A DNA stretch of 64,000 bases, taken from contig NZ_CP024848.1 in NCBI RefSeq assembly GCF_003352005.1, forward strand, positions 1,559,001 to 1,623,000, written 5' to 3'. Positions 52,200-61,519 of this stretch are shown here, piece after piece. Within the stretch, counting starts at the first letter, position 1. Every line of letters starts with the position of its first letter. The stretch comes from Oceanobacillus zhaokaii. Its GTDB lineage: Bacteria > Bacillota > Bacilli > Bacillales > Amphibacillaceae. The notes under the pieces are model-generated. The model was not told the origin of the DNA. It saw nothing but the letters and a program-made list of their open reading frames with translations, and searched no databases. Made by a program: the position numbers and the translations under genes.

Positions 52200-52247
52200 A
52201 AAATCATCTCTTTTTGTACGCTTACATAGAAGAGATGGTTTTTAATT
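52200..52247 (+). terminator. Terminator after the 43-residue gene
   Basis: AAATCATCTCTT pairs with AAGAGATGGTTT around a GTA/TAC inner stem, followed by a T run. Confidence 0.85.
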
Positions 52248-52436
52248 TTATTAAGGGGGATTGAAAATAATGATATTGGCTATTTCAGCCCTAAATAAAA
52301 GAGCTTTGTAATTTTTGCGAAATATTAATCGTGAGGTGCCCGTGGACATGGAGAAGAAAACAGCACAAGAATTTGCTAATTAAATACTATTAAATGGGAA
52401 TGTTAAACATATTAGCAAATAAAGGGGCAAATTTCT

Positions 52437-53501
52437 ATGATGAACAAATTATTTATCATTCTCATTGTAATTGGTTTACCACTCTCCATAATTGGTTCTA
52501 TATTTCATTGGTCAGCAGTCATGATGTTTATTATTTATTGCTTAACGATTATTGCTTTAGCAGGGTTTATTGGGCGAGCGACCGAAAGTTTAGCGATCGT
52601 AATGGGACCGAGAATTGGCGGGTTACTTAATGCGACATTTGGAAATGCTGTGGAACTAATTATATCTATATTTTCATTAAAGGCAGGGCTCGTTGGTATT
52701 GTACTAGCTTCCTTGACTGGATCTGTTCTAGGAAACTTACTGCTTGTTGGAGGACTTTCATTCTTTGTAGGAGGTCTAAAATATAAGCGTCAATCGTTCA
52801 ATGTTAACGATGCAAGACATAATGCTGGACTGTTAATATTCTCAGTTATCGTTGCCTTTGTTGTTCCCGAAGTATTTACACACACAATGGATAATCAGGA
52901 AACGATGGGACTAAGTATTGGTATTTCGATTGTATTAATCCTTTTATATTTATCCATGCTACTATTTAAGCTGGTTACTCATCGTGGTGTTTATCAAAAA
53001 AATAATGAATCAAAGACAATGAATCAAGAAGAGGAGGTTCCGGAGTGGAGTAAAAAGAAAGCAGTTATCATTCTTGCGTTAGCAACAATTGCAGTTGCTT
53101 ATGTTTCGGAAAAGTTAGTTCATACATTTAGCGCAGTTGGTGAAACGTTTGGTTGGACAGAATTATTTATCGGTATTATTATTGTTGCGATCGTCGGTAA
53201 TGCAGCAGAACACGCTTCAGCTATTATTATGGCATTTAAAAATAAAATGGATGTTGCAGTAGAAATTGCGGTTGGTTCCACATTGCAGGTGGCAATGTTT
53301 GTAGCTCCAGTGCTTGTACTCGCATCTTTATTCTTCCCTGTTTCAATGCCTCTCGTCTTTACATGGCCCGAACTAATTAGTATGGTGACTGCCGTATTAC
53401 TCGTTATCATGCTTACGGTTGATGGTGATTCCAATTGGTTTGATGGACTTGTGTTATTTGCTGCATATGTCATTATGGGGATCGGGTTTTATATGCTCTA
53501 G
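52437..53501 (+). CDS. chaA: Ca2+/H+ antiporter (CaCA superfamily)
   Basis: 354 residues, about 11 membrane helices, exports Ca2+ in exchange for H+. The two alpha repeats are GNAVELIISIFSLKAGL near residue 68 and GNAAEHASAIIMAFKNKMDVA near 258, each with the essential Glu. B. subtilis ChaA (YfkE) is the closest known relative. Start ATG 52437 or 52440, AAAGGGG upstream. A 13-codon leader-like frame (52270-52311) and another 10-codon one lie in front and may only be chance. Confidence 0.92.
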   Translation: MMNKLFIILIVIGLPLSIIGSIFHWSAVMMFIIYCLTIIALAGFIGRATESLAIVMGPRIGGLLNATFGNAVELIISIFSLKAGLVGIVLASLTGSVLGNLLLVGGLSFFVGGLKYKRQSFNVNDARHNAGLLIFSVIVAFVVPEVFTHTMDNQETMGLSIGISIVLILLYLSMLLFKLVTHRGVYQKNNESKTMNQEEEVPEWSKKKAVIILALATIAVAYVSEKLVHTFSAVGETFGWTELFIGIIIVAIVGNAAEHASAIIMAFKNKMDVAVEIAVGSTLQVAMFVAPVLVLASLFFPVSMPLVFTWPELISMVTAVLLVIMLTVDGDSNWFDGLVLFAAYVIMGIGFYML

Positions 53502-53524
53502 ATAAAAAAACACTTCATGCAATA

Positions 53525-53562
53525 GAACAGCAAGGGATAATATATCATCCCTTGCTGTTATG
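53525..53562. terminator. Hairpin between chaA and the LysM-3D gene
   Basis: AACAGCAAGGGAT pairs with ATCCCTTGCTGTT between convergent genes; weak T run. Confidence 0.75.
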
Positions 53563-53581
53563 AACCAAAAGAAATAACTTA

Positions 53582-54394
53582 TTATTTAATAGTAACGTTG
53601 ACTGTACGAACTCCCCAATTAAATGCTTCCTGATTAGTTGGTACATAGACATCTATTTTGTTACCCTTAATTGCTCCACCTGTATCTCCAGCAATTGCAT
53701 GACCGTATCCTTCCACATAAACTTCTGTTCCAAGTGGTATAACATTAGGGTCAACTGCGATTAATTTTATATTTGGATTTGCATTCAAGTCGATGCCTGT
53801 AGCGGTTATACCGGATCCTCCAGCACTTTGCACTGTGTAGGCTGTTGACGTAACGGAAATAGTGTGTCCCGCAATACTTTCATCTTTAACTGTTGTATCG
53901 GCAGGTTGCTCTGCTTGTTCCTCTTCAATAGTAACCGGTGTTTCAACTTCTTGTATAGCAGTATCTTCCTCGGTATTAGTGTTTGCAGACACTTCATTAG
54001 CGTTTGTTTCTACAGATGCAGCATCTATATTTGGTCCATCAATAGTAAGTTTTTGTCCGATAGAAATTAAATCATGATCCAATTGGTTCCAATGCTTCAA
54101 GTTTTCTACTGATACACTATATTCCTGGCCAATTTTCCAGAGAGTATCGCCTTTTTCTACTTCTACTATGTGACTATTCTTTATACCTTCTGTTAAGAGT
54201 ACTTGTTCAGGATAAATAACAGTAGATGTAAGATTGTTTAGTTCAATTAAATTTTCAACAGTAGTATTCTCAGTTTGGGCAATGTCCCATAGAGTTTCTC
54301 CTTTATGTACAACGATTTCCTCCGCTGAAACCTTAGAATCCCAAGCAATAAAACTAAAGATTATTAAAGCTAAAGCGATTACTATTTTTTTCAT
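53582..54394 (-). CDS. yocH: Secreted LysM-LysM-3D wall protein, YocH-like
   Basis: 270 residues. Signal peptide (about 1-24, ending VSAEE), LysM 1 (VHKGETLWDIAQTENTTVENL near 27), LysM 2 (VEKGDTLWKIGQEYSVSVENL near 74), an acidic Thr/Glu linker, and a 3D domain (about 175-270) with AVDP, AGDTGG and IDVY. YocH of B. subtilis is a muramidase-like wall protein controlled by WalRK. ATG 54394 follows GGGGGAAA; the upstream ATG 54427 has no site. Closely related in its 3D domain to the protein at 34789. Confidence 0.88.
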   Translation of the reverse strand: MKKIVIALALIIFSFIAWDSKVSAEEIVVHKGETLWDIAQTENTTVENLIELNNLTSTVIYPEQVLLTEGIKNSHIVEVEKGDTLWKIGQEYSVSVENLKHWNQLDHDLISIGQKLTIDGPNIDAASVETNANEVSANTNTEEDTAIQEVETPVTIEEEQAEQPADTTVKDESIAGHTISVTSTAYTVQSAGGSGITATGIDLNANPNIKLIAVDPNVIPLGTEVYVEGYGHAIAGDTGGAIKGNKIDVYVPTNQEAFNWGVRTVNVTIK

Positions 54395-54464
54395 GAGTAT
54401 TTCCCCCTTGTTTAACGTTACATGCATACTAACACATAACCAATAACAAACAGGTTTCGCTAAT

Positions 54465-54481
54465 ATTACAAATTGTTTACA
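54465..54481 (-). promoter_or_regulatory. WalR box upstream of the LysM-3D gene
   Basis: On the minus strand TGTAAA-CAATT-TGTAAT, a perfect WalR box (TGTWAH-N5-TGTWAH), 71 bp upstream of the start. Confidence 0.75.
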
Positions 54482-54639
54482 AAATATAGTAAATTGAGAA
54501 AATTATAATTAATTGTCGAACAATCGTTTATAAAGGAGAAATTAATAGATTAAGAGATATGCAGCAGCTATCTTTTATTAAAACTAAGCTTATTTATGTT
54601 AAAATAATATCCAGCACAAATTAATAGGAGATAATCAAC

Positions 54640-55767
54640 TTGAAGATACAGAACTACTATCAATTTCTAGAACCATTAAATAAGGAACTCGCACTAATTG
54701 CTTGTGAGTTAGAGAATAGTATATTTACAAGTCCACGAACGATGCTCACACATGCTCGTGTTTTTGTTGAAAATATATTGCAATTTGTAATGAAGGTAGA
54801 AAAACTTCCAGAAGACTCTTGGGTAACATTAGTAGAGAGAATCGATATTCTAAGTGATAATGGTTATATTACGAATGAAATACGTGATGCATTGCATACT
54901 GTACGAATGATAGGGAATCAGGCAGCACATGATACACGAAAATTCCGCTATTCCGAAGCTTTACTGTCATGGGAAGCTATTTATTTGATTGTAAGATGGT
55001 ATGTTGAGACATATGGACCGGTAGAATTTGAATTTCCTGACTACCAGGATCCAAACCCACAGGTGACTGAATCCTATGATATATCTGAGATTGAGATACG
55101 ATTAGGTGCATTAGAGGAACTTTTAACGACCACCTTAACAGTAGAAGATTTGCAACCGGTAGTCGAAGCTGAGCAAATAAGTAGTATCGACAGCATTGCA
55201 CAGCCTGTTCCTCCTGGATTTACCACAATCCGAAAGCTCACCTATAAAGGGGAGGAGTTAGAGGTTCCATATTTTCTAAGAGATGCATTTCTATTACCAC
55301 AGCGTTTTGAACGATCAGAGACCTATTTGATTCGCTTAGGTGCAGAACAACAGGCTCGGATTATGAGTGAGCTGCCGAATAATCTCGAAGGACTATCCAA
55401 TCATGTCAAACGTTTTGGCGAAAAGAATGAGGAAATCTTATTTGCAGAGCTTAAAAATTATATTGAAGAGGAAAAGATACGTAGGGATATAATAATTGAG
55501 AGACCAGGGGATTTACTTTTCTTCTACAAAACGGATTATTTGATTATCACCGAGAAGATAGCAGCAACTCCTTTAACAGCGGGATTATTTACTGGATTTC
55601 CAAGTTTATTAAAACAACTGCATTCGGATCAAATTGAAACGGTCGGACAACTGCCAAGAGAATTAGTAATTCTAGCAAAATATGATAACGTCGGGGTAGG
55701 TACAGTAAAAAGTTTGTTTGACCAGATTAAAGATATTCAAGAGGAAACAACTGACGCAAATGTTTGA
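54640..55767 (+). CDS. DUF4145-domain protein
   Basis: 375 residues, soluble. The N-terminal about 125 residues with HARVFVENILQFV near 39 and RMIGNQAAHDT near 90 are DUF4145 (HEPN-like; the His-x(n)-RN/GN-x-AAH pattern). The C-terminal half (200-370) has PGDLLFFYKTDYLI and SLFDQIKDIQEE and is not recognised. DUF4145 domains occur fused to restriction and helicase systems, but the neighbours here do not indicate such a system. TTG start after TAGGAGA. Confidence 0.7.
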   Translation: MKIQNYYQFLEPLNKELALIACELENSIFTSPRTMLTHARVFVENILQFVMKVEKLPEDSWVTLVERIDILSDNGYITNEIRDALHTVRMIGNQAAHDTRKFRYSEALLSWEAIYLIVRWYVETYGPVEFEFPDYQDPNPQVTESYDISEIEIRLGALEELLTTTLTVEDLQPVVEAEQISSIDSIAQPVPPGFTTIRKLTYKGEELEVPYFLRDAFLLPQRFERSETYLIRLGAEQQARIMSELPNNLEGLSNHVKRFGEKNEEILFAELKNYIEEEKIRRDIIIERPGDLLFFYKTDYLIITEKIAATPLTAGLFTGFPSLLKQLHSDQIETVGQLPRELVILAKYDNVGVGTVKSLFDQIKDIQEETTDANV

Positions 55768-55834
55768 AGCAGATGAGTCATTGAAATGAAAATTATTGCC
55801 ACTTACCTTTATTTGTTGCTCTTAAATATGTGTA

Positions 55835-55866
55835 AGGGAAATCATCATTTGATTTCCCTATTAAAA
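55835..55866. terminator. Hairpin between DUF4145 gene and ykoF
   Basis: AGGGAAATCATC pairs with GATTTCCCT between convergent genes. Confidence 0.7.
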
Positions 55867-55908
55867 TTGAGTAGAAACCTGCTGTTTGTTATTAAGTGCC
55901 TTTCTAGT

Positions 55909-56526
55909 TTAGGCAATCACAGTACTGATATTCTCATGTGAAGGACTATTTGCCGAAATGGATACAGTCATTACTGTGTGACTCGATCCACTTTTTACTA
56001 CTGCTTTAAAAACCTGCTCTAGCCCCTCGAATATTGCCAATGCATCTCCATCAAGACGAGTGGAGTAATTTGCAGCGCTCACGGTAACATATTTTCTTAT
56101 TGCTTCAATTTGTTTGTGAATAACATCCATATAATTACCGTCCCCAAGTGGATATAATGCAAACTTTGCGGCAATGTATTGATTGATTCCGTTCACTAAT
56201 TCTGCATTTAGAGGAATCTGATCATTTGCGATATAAGCTTCTGCTTTGGAATCACCTGGACATCCTAAGGAATACGTAGCTTGAAATGCCACATGTTCTC
56301 CTGTTTTTGCAGCATGGAGGAACATTGCTTTCGTCACATCAAATACTTGTATCAGATTTCCCCTTACTGTTGTCGACACATCATCTGTATTCATATGAAC
56401 TTTTCTTGTATCTACCTCATTTAGCGCGGATTTAATAATTTCAATAAATCTATCACTCATTGGATGAATAGAAAAGCTAGCTCCAGCTACATCACGTTTT
56501 GTACAGCCTTGATTTTGATTATCCAT
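55909..56526 (-). CDS. ykoF: YkoF-like thiamine/HMP-binding protein
   Basis: 205 residues made of two ACT-like repeats: ASFSIHPMSDRFIEIIKSAL near 15 and FALYPLGDGNYMDVIHKQIEAI near 115, with the repeat marks SLGCPGDSKA and VSISANSPSH. B. subtilis YkoF binds thiamine or hydroxymethylpyrimidine. There the ykoFEDC operon also encodes an ABC importer under a TPP riboswitch; here no ykoEDC partner and no TPP riboswitch are visible. ATG 56526 follows GGGAGG; the longer open frame upstream is not used. Confidence 0.88.
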   Translation of the reverse strand: MDNQNQGCTKRDVAGASFSIHPMSDRFIEIIKSALNEVDTRKVHMNTDDVSTTVRGNLIQVFDVTKAMFLHAAKTGEHVAFQATYSLGCPGDSKAEAYIANDQIPLNAELVNGINQYIAAKFALYPLGDGNYMDVIHKQIEAIRKYVTVSAANYSTRLDGDALAIFEGLEQVFKAVVKSGSSHTVMTVSISANSPSHENISTVIA

Positions 56527-56674
56527 CAGAAATACCTCCCTAATTTCTCCATTGTAAAAATTACATCCAAGGGAATGCGAATTACATGTTATATAATGCT
56601 GAATGCATTTCCCACGCAAAGTATTATTAGTTTCGAGTAAACGATCAGGGTGAAATTTGTTCTCCCCATCCTGA

Positions 56675-56703
56675 TTGACAGTTCTTCAAGGGCAAACTAA
56701 AAT
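56675..56703 (+). promoter_or_regulatory. SigmaA-type promoter, plus strand
   Basis: TTGACA (56675-56680), 17-bp spacer, TAAAAT (56698-56703). It points at the ugp operon 268 bp downstream, leaving a long leader, or to an unseen small RNA. Confidence 0.5.
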
Positions 56704-56867
56704 TCAATTTCAAATGATATCATTGTGGCCTAATATTGTACAGCTATTCGATTGCTGTGCAACCATTCGCTCCATATAATGAAAAAAGGTTCAATATACC
56801 CATCTTTATATTACTGAAAAATATAATGGACCTTATTACCTAAAAAATGTAAACGCATTATTAATCA

Positions 56868-56895
56868 TATTAATCTTTTGTTAACTCGTTGTAAT
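56868..56895 (-). promoter_or_regulatory. Possible Pho box upstream of the ugp operon
   Basis: On the minus strand ATTACA, TTAACA and TTAATA follow each other with 5-bp spacers (11-bp period), resembling PhoP boxes (TT[ACT]ACA repeats). Only the middle hexamer is a full match. Confidence 0.35.
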
Positions 56896-56970
56896 GAATT
56901 AGTAAATCGTACCTTTCTTAGAAATATTTATGGTTAAATGAAACTTGGCTAAGAAAAGGGAGGTACGCTT

Positions 56971-58086
56971 ATGGGACAAATTGATTTGATAAATATTTCT
57001 AAATCATACGATAAGCAAAAAAGCGTATTGAATGAAATTAATCTTTCAATTGAAGAAGGTGAGTTTTTCGTACTTGTTGGTCCATCAGGTTCTGGAAAAA
57101 GTACTTTACTTCGAATGATTGCAGGGCTAGAAGATATAACAGCGGGAAAATTAAAAATTAACGATAAAGTAGTGAATCATATACCACCCAAAAATAGAAA
57201 TCTATCAATGGTATTTCAAAATTATGCCTTATATCCACATCTATCGGTCGAACAAAATATTTTGTTTGGTTTAAATGCTAAGAAAGTCAATAAGAAGGAG
57301 CAGCAAAAGAGACTTACAGAGACTGCCGAAATGATGGGGTTAAGTGAATTGCTGAAACGCAAACCGAGGGAACTTTCCGGTGGACAAAGACAACGGGTTG
57401 CATTAGCAAGATCAGTTGTAAGCGAAGCACCACTTTGCTTAATGGATGAACCACTATCTAATTTGGATGCAAAGCTTCGTGCACAGATGCGAATTGAAAT
57501 TCGCCGCTTGCAAAAAAGATTAGGCTTAACAATGGTATATGTGACACATGATCAAGTAGAGGCGATGACAATGGGTGATCGAATTATGGTTCTCAATGAT
57601 GGTAAGATACAGCAGGTTGGAAAACCAATCACTCTTTATAATGAGCCAGCAAATCTATTTGTCGCTTCTTTTATTGGGACACCAAAAATGAACTTAGGTA
57701 AAGCAGTCTTAAATGAAAAAGAGAGCCAACTATTAATAGAAGGTGTACTAAACATTCAAGTAAATCCTACACTGGATGACATACCAAGAAATAATAATGT
57801 AACGATTGGAATCAGGGCAGAACATCTCTATCCAGGAACTGATCTCAATACCACTCATCATCTAGAGGTAGTAAATGTCGAGCACTTAGGAAATGAAACA
57901 TCGATCGCATTTGATATTGGCTCAGAGTTATGGACAGCGAAATGGCCTGGACAATGGGATATTACTGCGGGGGATGTTGTACCAGTACATATAAATATCG
58001 AAAATCTATGTTTCTTTGACTCGAACAGCGGTAAGTTAATTAAGTCTGCTAGGGCAGGTAAGAAACAAGAGGTTGTGTTGATATGA
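56971..58086 (+). CDS. ugpC: ABC transporter ATPase, UgpC/MalK type
   Basis: 371-residue ATPase of the carbohydrate uptake (CUT1) ABC family. Walker A GPSGSGKST near 37, LSGGQRQR near 138, Walker B LCLMDEPLSNLDAK near 155 and switch His THDQVEA near 190; the last 130 residues are the regulatory TOBE domain. With the two permeases, binding protein and GDPDs downstream, import of sn-glycerol-3-phosphate or glycerophosphodiesters is inferred; sugar import remains possible. Its stop overlaps the first permease start. GGGAGG ribosome-binding site. Confidence 0.9.
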   Translation: MGQIDLINISKSYDKQKSVLNEINLSIEEGEFFVLVGPSGSGKSTLLRMIAGLEDITAGKLKINDKVVNHIPPKNRNLSMVFQNYALYPHLSVEQNILFGLNAKKVNKKEQQKRLTETAEMMGLSELLKRKPRELSGGQRQRVALARSVVSEAPLCLMDEPLSNLDAKLRAQMRIEIRRLQKRLGLTMVYVTHDQVEAMTMGDRIMVLNDGKIQQVGKPITLYNEPANLFVASFIGTPKMNLGKAVLNEKESQLLIEGVLNIQVNPTLDDIPRNNNVTIGIRAEHLYPGTDLNTTHHLEVVNVEHLGNETSIAFDIGSELWTAKWPGQWDITAGDVVPVHINIENLCFFDSNSGKLIKSARAGKKQEVVLI

Positions 58087-59027
58087 GTGTAGAGAATGTT
58101 GCCATTCAAGAAACACAAGTGAGCCCTATTGATTTTGAACAGTTGAAAAAGAAGCAACGAGCGAAGAGTTTTTTTAAAGGGATGTTATTTTTACTTCCTT
58201 CGATTATTTTATTTAGTGTATTTCTTTTTTATCCACTTGGAAGAACTATTTATTTAAGCTTTTTCTTAACAAATGCAGCAGGGGAGACGACGGTTTTTAT
58301 TGGTTGGCAAAACTATGTAAATCTATTTTCCTCACCAATATTTATGCAGAGTATTAAATCAACATTTCTATTTGTTTTATACACTGTCCCATTAACGATA
58401 ATTATTAGTTTGTTTTTAGCAATGATTGCTAACGAAAAGTTAAAAGGAATTGGATTTTTCCGCACGGTCTATTCATCAACGATGGGGATATCCGTTGCAG
58501 CTGCTTCTGTATTTTGGTTGTATTTATTCCACCCGTCAATCGGCTTACTAAATATGTTTTTAGAAGCCCTAGGAGCAGATGGTGTCGGATGGCTAACTGA
58601 TCCTAGTTGGGCACTTTTTGCTGTTTCAATTACAACAATCTGGATGAATATAGGCTTTACTTTTCTTATTTTATTAGGTGGATTACAATCAATTGATTCT
58701 TATTTATATGAAAGTGCAGATATCGATGGTGCTGGTTATTTTTATAAATTAAGAAGAATTACGATCCCAATGCTTTCTCCAACATTATTTTTCGTAGTCA
58801 CGGTAACTATCATCAATGCTTTTCAAACATTTGGTCAGATCGATATATTAACTCAGGGTGGACCAGTCAATTCTACTAATCTTGTTGTGTATTCGATTTA
58901 TCGGGAGGCATTTGTAAACTATAAATTTGGATCGGCAAGTGCACAAGCAGTTTTCTTATTTATTATTATTTTAATCATGACATTTCTACAGTTTAAATTT
59001 GGTGAAAGGAAGGTTCATTACCAATGA
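58083..59027 (+). CDS. ugpA: ABC transporter permease, UgpA-like
   Basis: 314-residue inner-membrane permease with six membrane helices after a cytoplasmic N-terminus. The EAA loop reads ESADIDGAGYFYKLRRITIPML near 210, the CUT1 pattern (EAAxxDGA...RxxxIPxL). Overlaps ugpC by 4 bp and ugpE by 4 bp, so the three are translationally coupled. Pairs with ugpE. Confidence 0.88.
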   Translation: MSVENVAIQETQVSPIDFEQLKKKQRAKSFFKGMLFLLPSIILFSVFLFYPLGRTIYLSFFLTNAAGETTVFIGWQNYVNLFSSPIFMQSIKSTFLFVLYTVPLTIIISLFLAMIANEKLKGIGFFRTVYSSTMGISVAAASVFWLYLFHPSIGLLNMFLEALGADGVGWLTDPSWALFAVSITTIWMNIGFTFLILLGGLQSIDSYLYESADIDGAGYFYKLRRITIPMLSPTLFFVVTVTIINAFQTFGQIDILTQGGPVNSTNLVVYSIYREAFVNYKFGSASAQAVFLFIIILIMTFLQFKFGERKVHYQ

Positions 59028-59839
59028 CCATGCCAATCAGCAAAAAGATTATATTCTATATTTTACTTATAATTTCTGCATTTTTTGTATTTGCCCCAAC
59101 GTTAATGGCCTTTGTGATGAGTTTCATGGCAAACAAAGATATTATGACGGGTAGCCTGCCAACCACGTTGTCACTCGATAATTATGTAAAAGCATTTGGT
59201 CAATTTCCATTACTGAAATATTTGTTTAATAGTCTAATCATTTCAGTTGCTATTATGTTAGGACAATTAATCTTATCCAGTTTAGCTGCATATGCTTTTG
59301 TCTTCTTAGAATTTAAAGGAAGAGATGTATTATTTTATCTATTTATTGCAACAATGATGGTTCCATTTGAGGCATCTATCATCCCTAACTTTCATACGAT
59401 TCGTGATTTAGGGTGGATTGATGAGTACGAGGGATTATCGGTTCCATTTTTTGCTCTGGCATTTGGTACATTTTTGCTTAGGCAGAATTTCAAGCAAATT
59501 CCGAAAGAATTGCGTGAGGCGAGTCAAATTGCAGGGATGGGTGATTTTAAATTCTATTTGTCAGTTGTTCTGCCAGTATCAAGAACGAGCTTGTTAACAC
59601 TAGGTGTCTACGGATTTTTAACATCTTGGAATATGTACTTATGGCCACTTCTCGCAACAACAAATGATAGTGTCCGCACCGTACAAATTGGGTTGAAACA
59701 GCTCCAAACACAGGAGCAATTAAATGACTGGGGAGTAATTATGGCAGGTGCAACTATTGTAGTTATCCCTACATTGATTCTCTTATTCTTAGGACAAAAT
59801 AAACTGCAAAAAGGATTAACAGAAGGTGCTTTGAAATAG
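59024..59839 (+). CDS. ugpE: ABC transporter permease, UgpE-like
   Basis: 271-residue second permease, six membrane helices. EAA loop REASQIAGMGDFKFYLSVVLPVSRTSL near 164. Starts inside the ugpA stop and ends 80 bp before the binding-protein gene. Confidence 0.88.
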   Translation: MTMPISKKIIFYILLIISAFFVFAPTLMAFVMSFMANKDIMTGSLPTTLSLDNYVKAFGQFPLLKYLFNSLIISVAIMLGQLILSSLAAYAFVFLEFKGRDVLFYLFIATMMVPFEASIIPNFHTIRDLGWIDEYEGLSVPFFALAFGTFLLRQNFKQIPKELREASQIAGMGDFKFYLSVVLPVSRTSLLTLGVYGFLTSWNMYLWPLLATTNDSVRTVQIGLKQLQTQEQLNDWGVIMAGATIVVIPTLILLFLGQNKLQKGLTEGALK

Positions 59840-59919
59840 AAATATTTAATCATGAGTCATACTGTCTACAAAGGCAGGATAACTATAAAAATTTTAAAAA
59901 CTAGGGGAGTGCAAAGAGA

Positions 59920-61296
59920 ATGAAAAAGCTTATCGCAATACTGATGTTAGGATTGGTGCTCTTCATTGCAGCATGTAATGATGAAGGAGATCCAGAAGAA
60001 ACTAATAGTGCAGCTGAATCTGAAAGTACTGAAGCTTCGGCGGAAGGCAGTGAAGCAAGTGGAGAGAAACAAACTGTAACGTTCTGGCATTCGATGGGCG
60101 GAGCTGGACAAGAAGCATTAAATGCAATCGTCGATAGCTACAACAGCTCTCAAGACGCAGTGCAAGTAAATGCAGAATACCAAGGTACATATGATGAAGC
60201 ATTAACAAAGTTTAATAGTGTTGCTGGTACAGATAGTGCACCAACGATGATTCAAACATTTGAAATCGGTACAATGTCAATGATCAATAGTGGAAGTATT
60301 GTACCAATCCAAGAATTAATTGATGCAGATGGCTATGATATGAGTGGATTAGAAGAGAACATTGTAAATTATTATTCTTTAGATGGTACATTCTATTCGA
60401 TGCCTTTTAACTCTTCTACTCCTGTAATGTATTACAATAAAGATGCTTTTGAAGCTGCTGGACTAGATCCAGAAGCACCCCCAGAAACTTTTGAAGAAGT
60501 TGAAGAAGCAAGTAAAGCAATTGTAGAATCAAATGCGGGCATGAAGGGTTTTGCATTACAAGCATATGGTTGGTTATATGAGCAACTATTAGCAAACCAA
60601 GGTGCACTACTATTGAATAATGACAATGGACGTACAGAAACGCCAACTGAGATTGGCTGGACGGAAGAAGAAGGAAAATCTATCTTCGAATGGGTAAAAC
60701 GTATGGTCGATGATGAAACATTTGCAAACTATGGTACTAACGAAGATAACATGATGGCTGGGTTCTTAGCTGGTGATGTTTCTATGTTCTTACAATCTTC
60801 AGCAAGCTCAAGGGATGTTATTGATCATGCACCATTTGAAGTTGGAATTGCATTTTTACCACATCCAGAAGATAAGGAACGTGCCGGTGTAGTCATCGGT
60901 GGTGCTAGTCTTTGGATGATTGACGGTAAATCAGAAGAAGAACAAAAGGCTGCATGGGATTTCATGAAATATTTACAAACGCCTGAAATTCAAGCGGAAT
61001 GGCATGTAGGTACAGGATATTTTGCAATTAATCCAGCTGCTTACGATGAACAAGTAGTAATTGATGCTCATGAAGAAATGCCACAATTACAAGTAACAGT
61101 AGACCAATTACAGGCTACAGAAGCTTCTTATGCTACACAGGGTGCATTAATGGATATGATTCCAGAAGGTCGTAAAATTATGGAAACTGCACTAGAAACC
61201 GTATATAATGGCGGAGAAGTAGACGATGCATATAATGCAGCAGTAGATCAATTTAATGCTGCAATTGAGCAAGCAAATGCAGCTCGAGGAGAATAA
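59920..61296 (+). CDS. ugpB: Extracellular solute-binding lipoprotein, UgpB-like
   Basis: 458-residue lipoprotein: signal with lipobox LFIAAC (Cys19), an acidic Ser/Glu-rich linker, then a family 1 solute-binding domain starting QTVTFWHSMGGAGQEALNAI. It captures the substrate for the UgpACE transporter. Family resemblance is to glycerol-3-phosphate-binding UgpB rather than to maltose proteins, but the ligand was not deduced residue by residue. GGGGAGTG ribosome-binding site. Two hairpins separate it from the GDPD gene. Confidence 0.88.
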   Translation: MKKLIAILMLGLVLFIAACNDEGDPEETNSAAESESTEASAEGSEASGEKQTVTFWHSMGGAGQEALNAIVDSYNSSQDAVQVNAEYQGTYDEALTKFNSVAGTDSAPTMIQTFEIGTMSMINSGSIVPIQELIDADGYDMSGLEENIVNYYSLDGTFYSMPFNSSTPVMYYNKDAFEAAGLDPEAPPETFEEVEEASKAIVESNAGMKGFALQAYGWLYEQLLANQGALLLNNDNGRTETPTEIGWTEEEGKSIFEWVKRMVDDETFANYGTNEDNMMAGFLAGDVSMFLQSSASSRDVIDHAPFEVGIAFLPHPEDKERAGVVIGGASLWMIDGKSEEEQKAAWDFMKYLQTPEIQAEWHVGTGYFAINPAAYDEQVVIDAHEEMPQLQVTVDQLQATEASYATQGALMDMIPEGRKIMETALETVYNGGEVDDAYNAAVDQFNAAIEQANAARGE

Positions 61297-61327
61297 GCTT
61301 TAAAAGGTATTATCAAGATTGCTAATA

Positions 61328-61368
61328 TAGAGAGAAAAAAGCAATGAAACATGCTTTTTTTCTCTATT
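61328..61368 (+). terminator. First terminator after ugpB
   Basis: AGAGAAAAAAGCA pairs with TGCTTTTTTTCTCT. Confidence 0.88.
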
Positions 61369-61411
61369 TGGCAGGTAAGAAAAGTATAACGACTTTTTAC
61401 TGAATGATTGT

Positions 61412-61460
61412 AACTAAGGCTGCCACCCAAAGGCTTGGCTAGACCTTAGTTTTTTTTTAG
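61412..61460 (+). terminator. Second terminator, before the GDPD genes
   Basis: ACTAAGG (61413-61419) pairs with CCTTAGT, inner GCCA/TGGC stem, then nine T. It shares the core GGCTGYCACCSAAAGGCTTGG-type sequence with the terminator at 8300-8344. Confidence 0.88.
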
Positions 61461-61519
61461 CAATATTGGATAAGAAGAAACTGTTCCGTATCTAATTAAT
61501 TCTAGGAGGATGTATAACG

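Noticed and set aside
52270..52380. Leader-peptide-like mini frames of 13 and 10 codons before chaA
   Set aside because: No paired attenuator hairpins and no codon bias; probably chance.
56527..56700. TPP riboswitch expected upstream of ykoF
   Set aside because: The conserved CTGAGA and the downstream GATAATGCCAGCGTAGG-type block are both missing.
56848..56861. cre-like TGTAAACGCATTAT before ugpC
   Set aside because: Right half does not match (three mismatches); only half a site.
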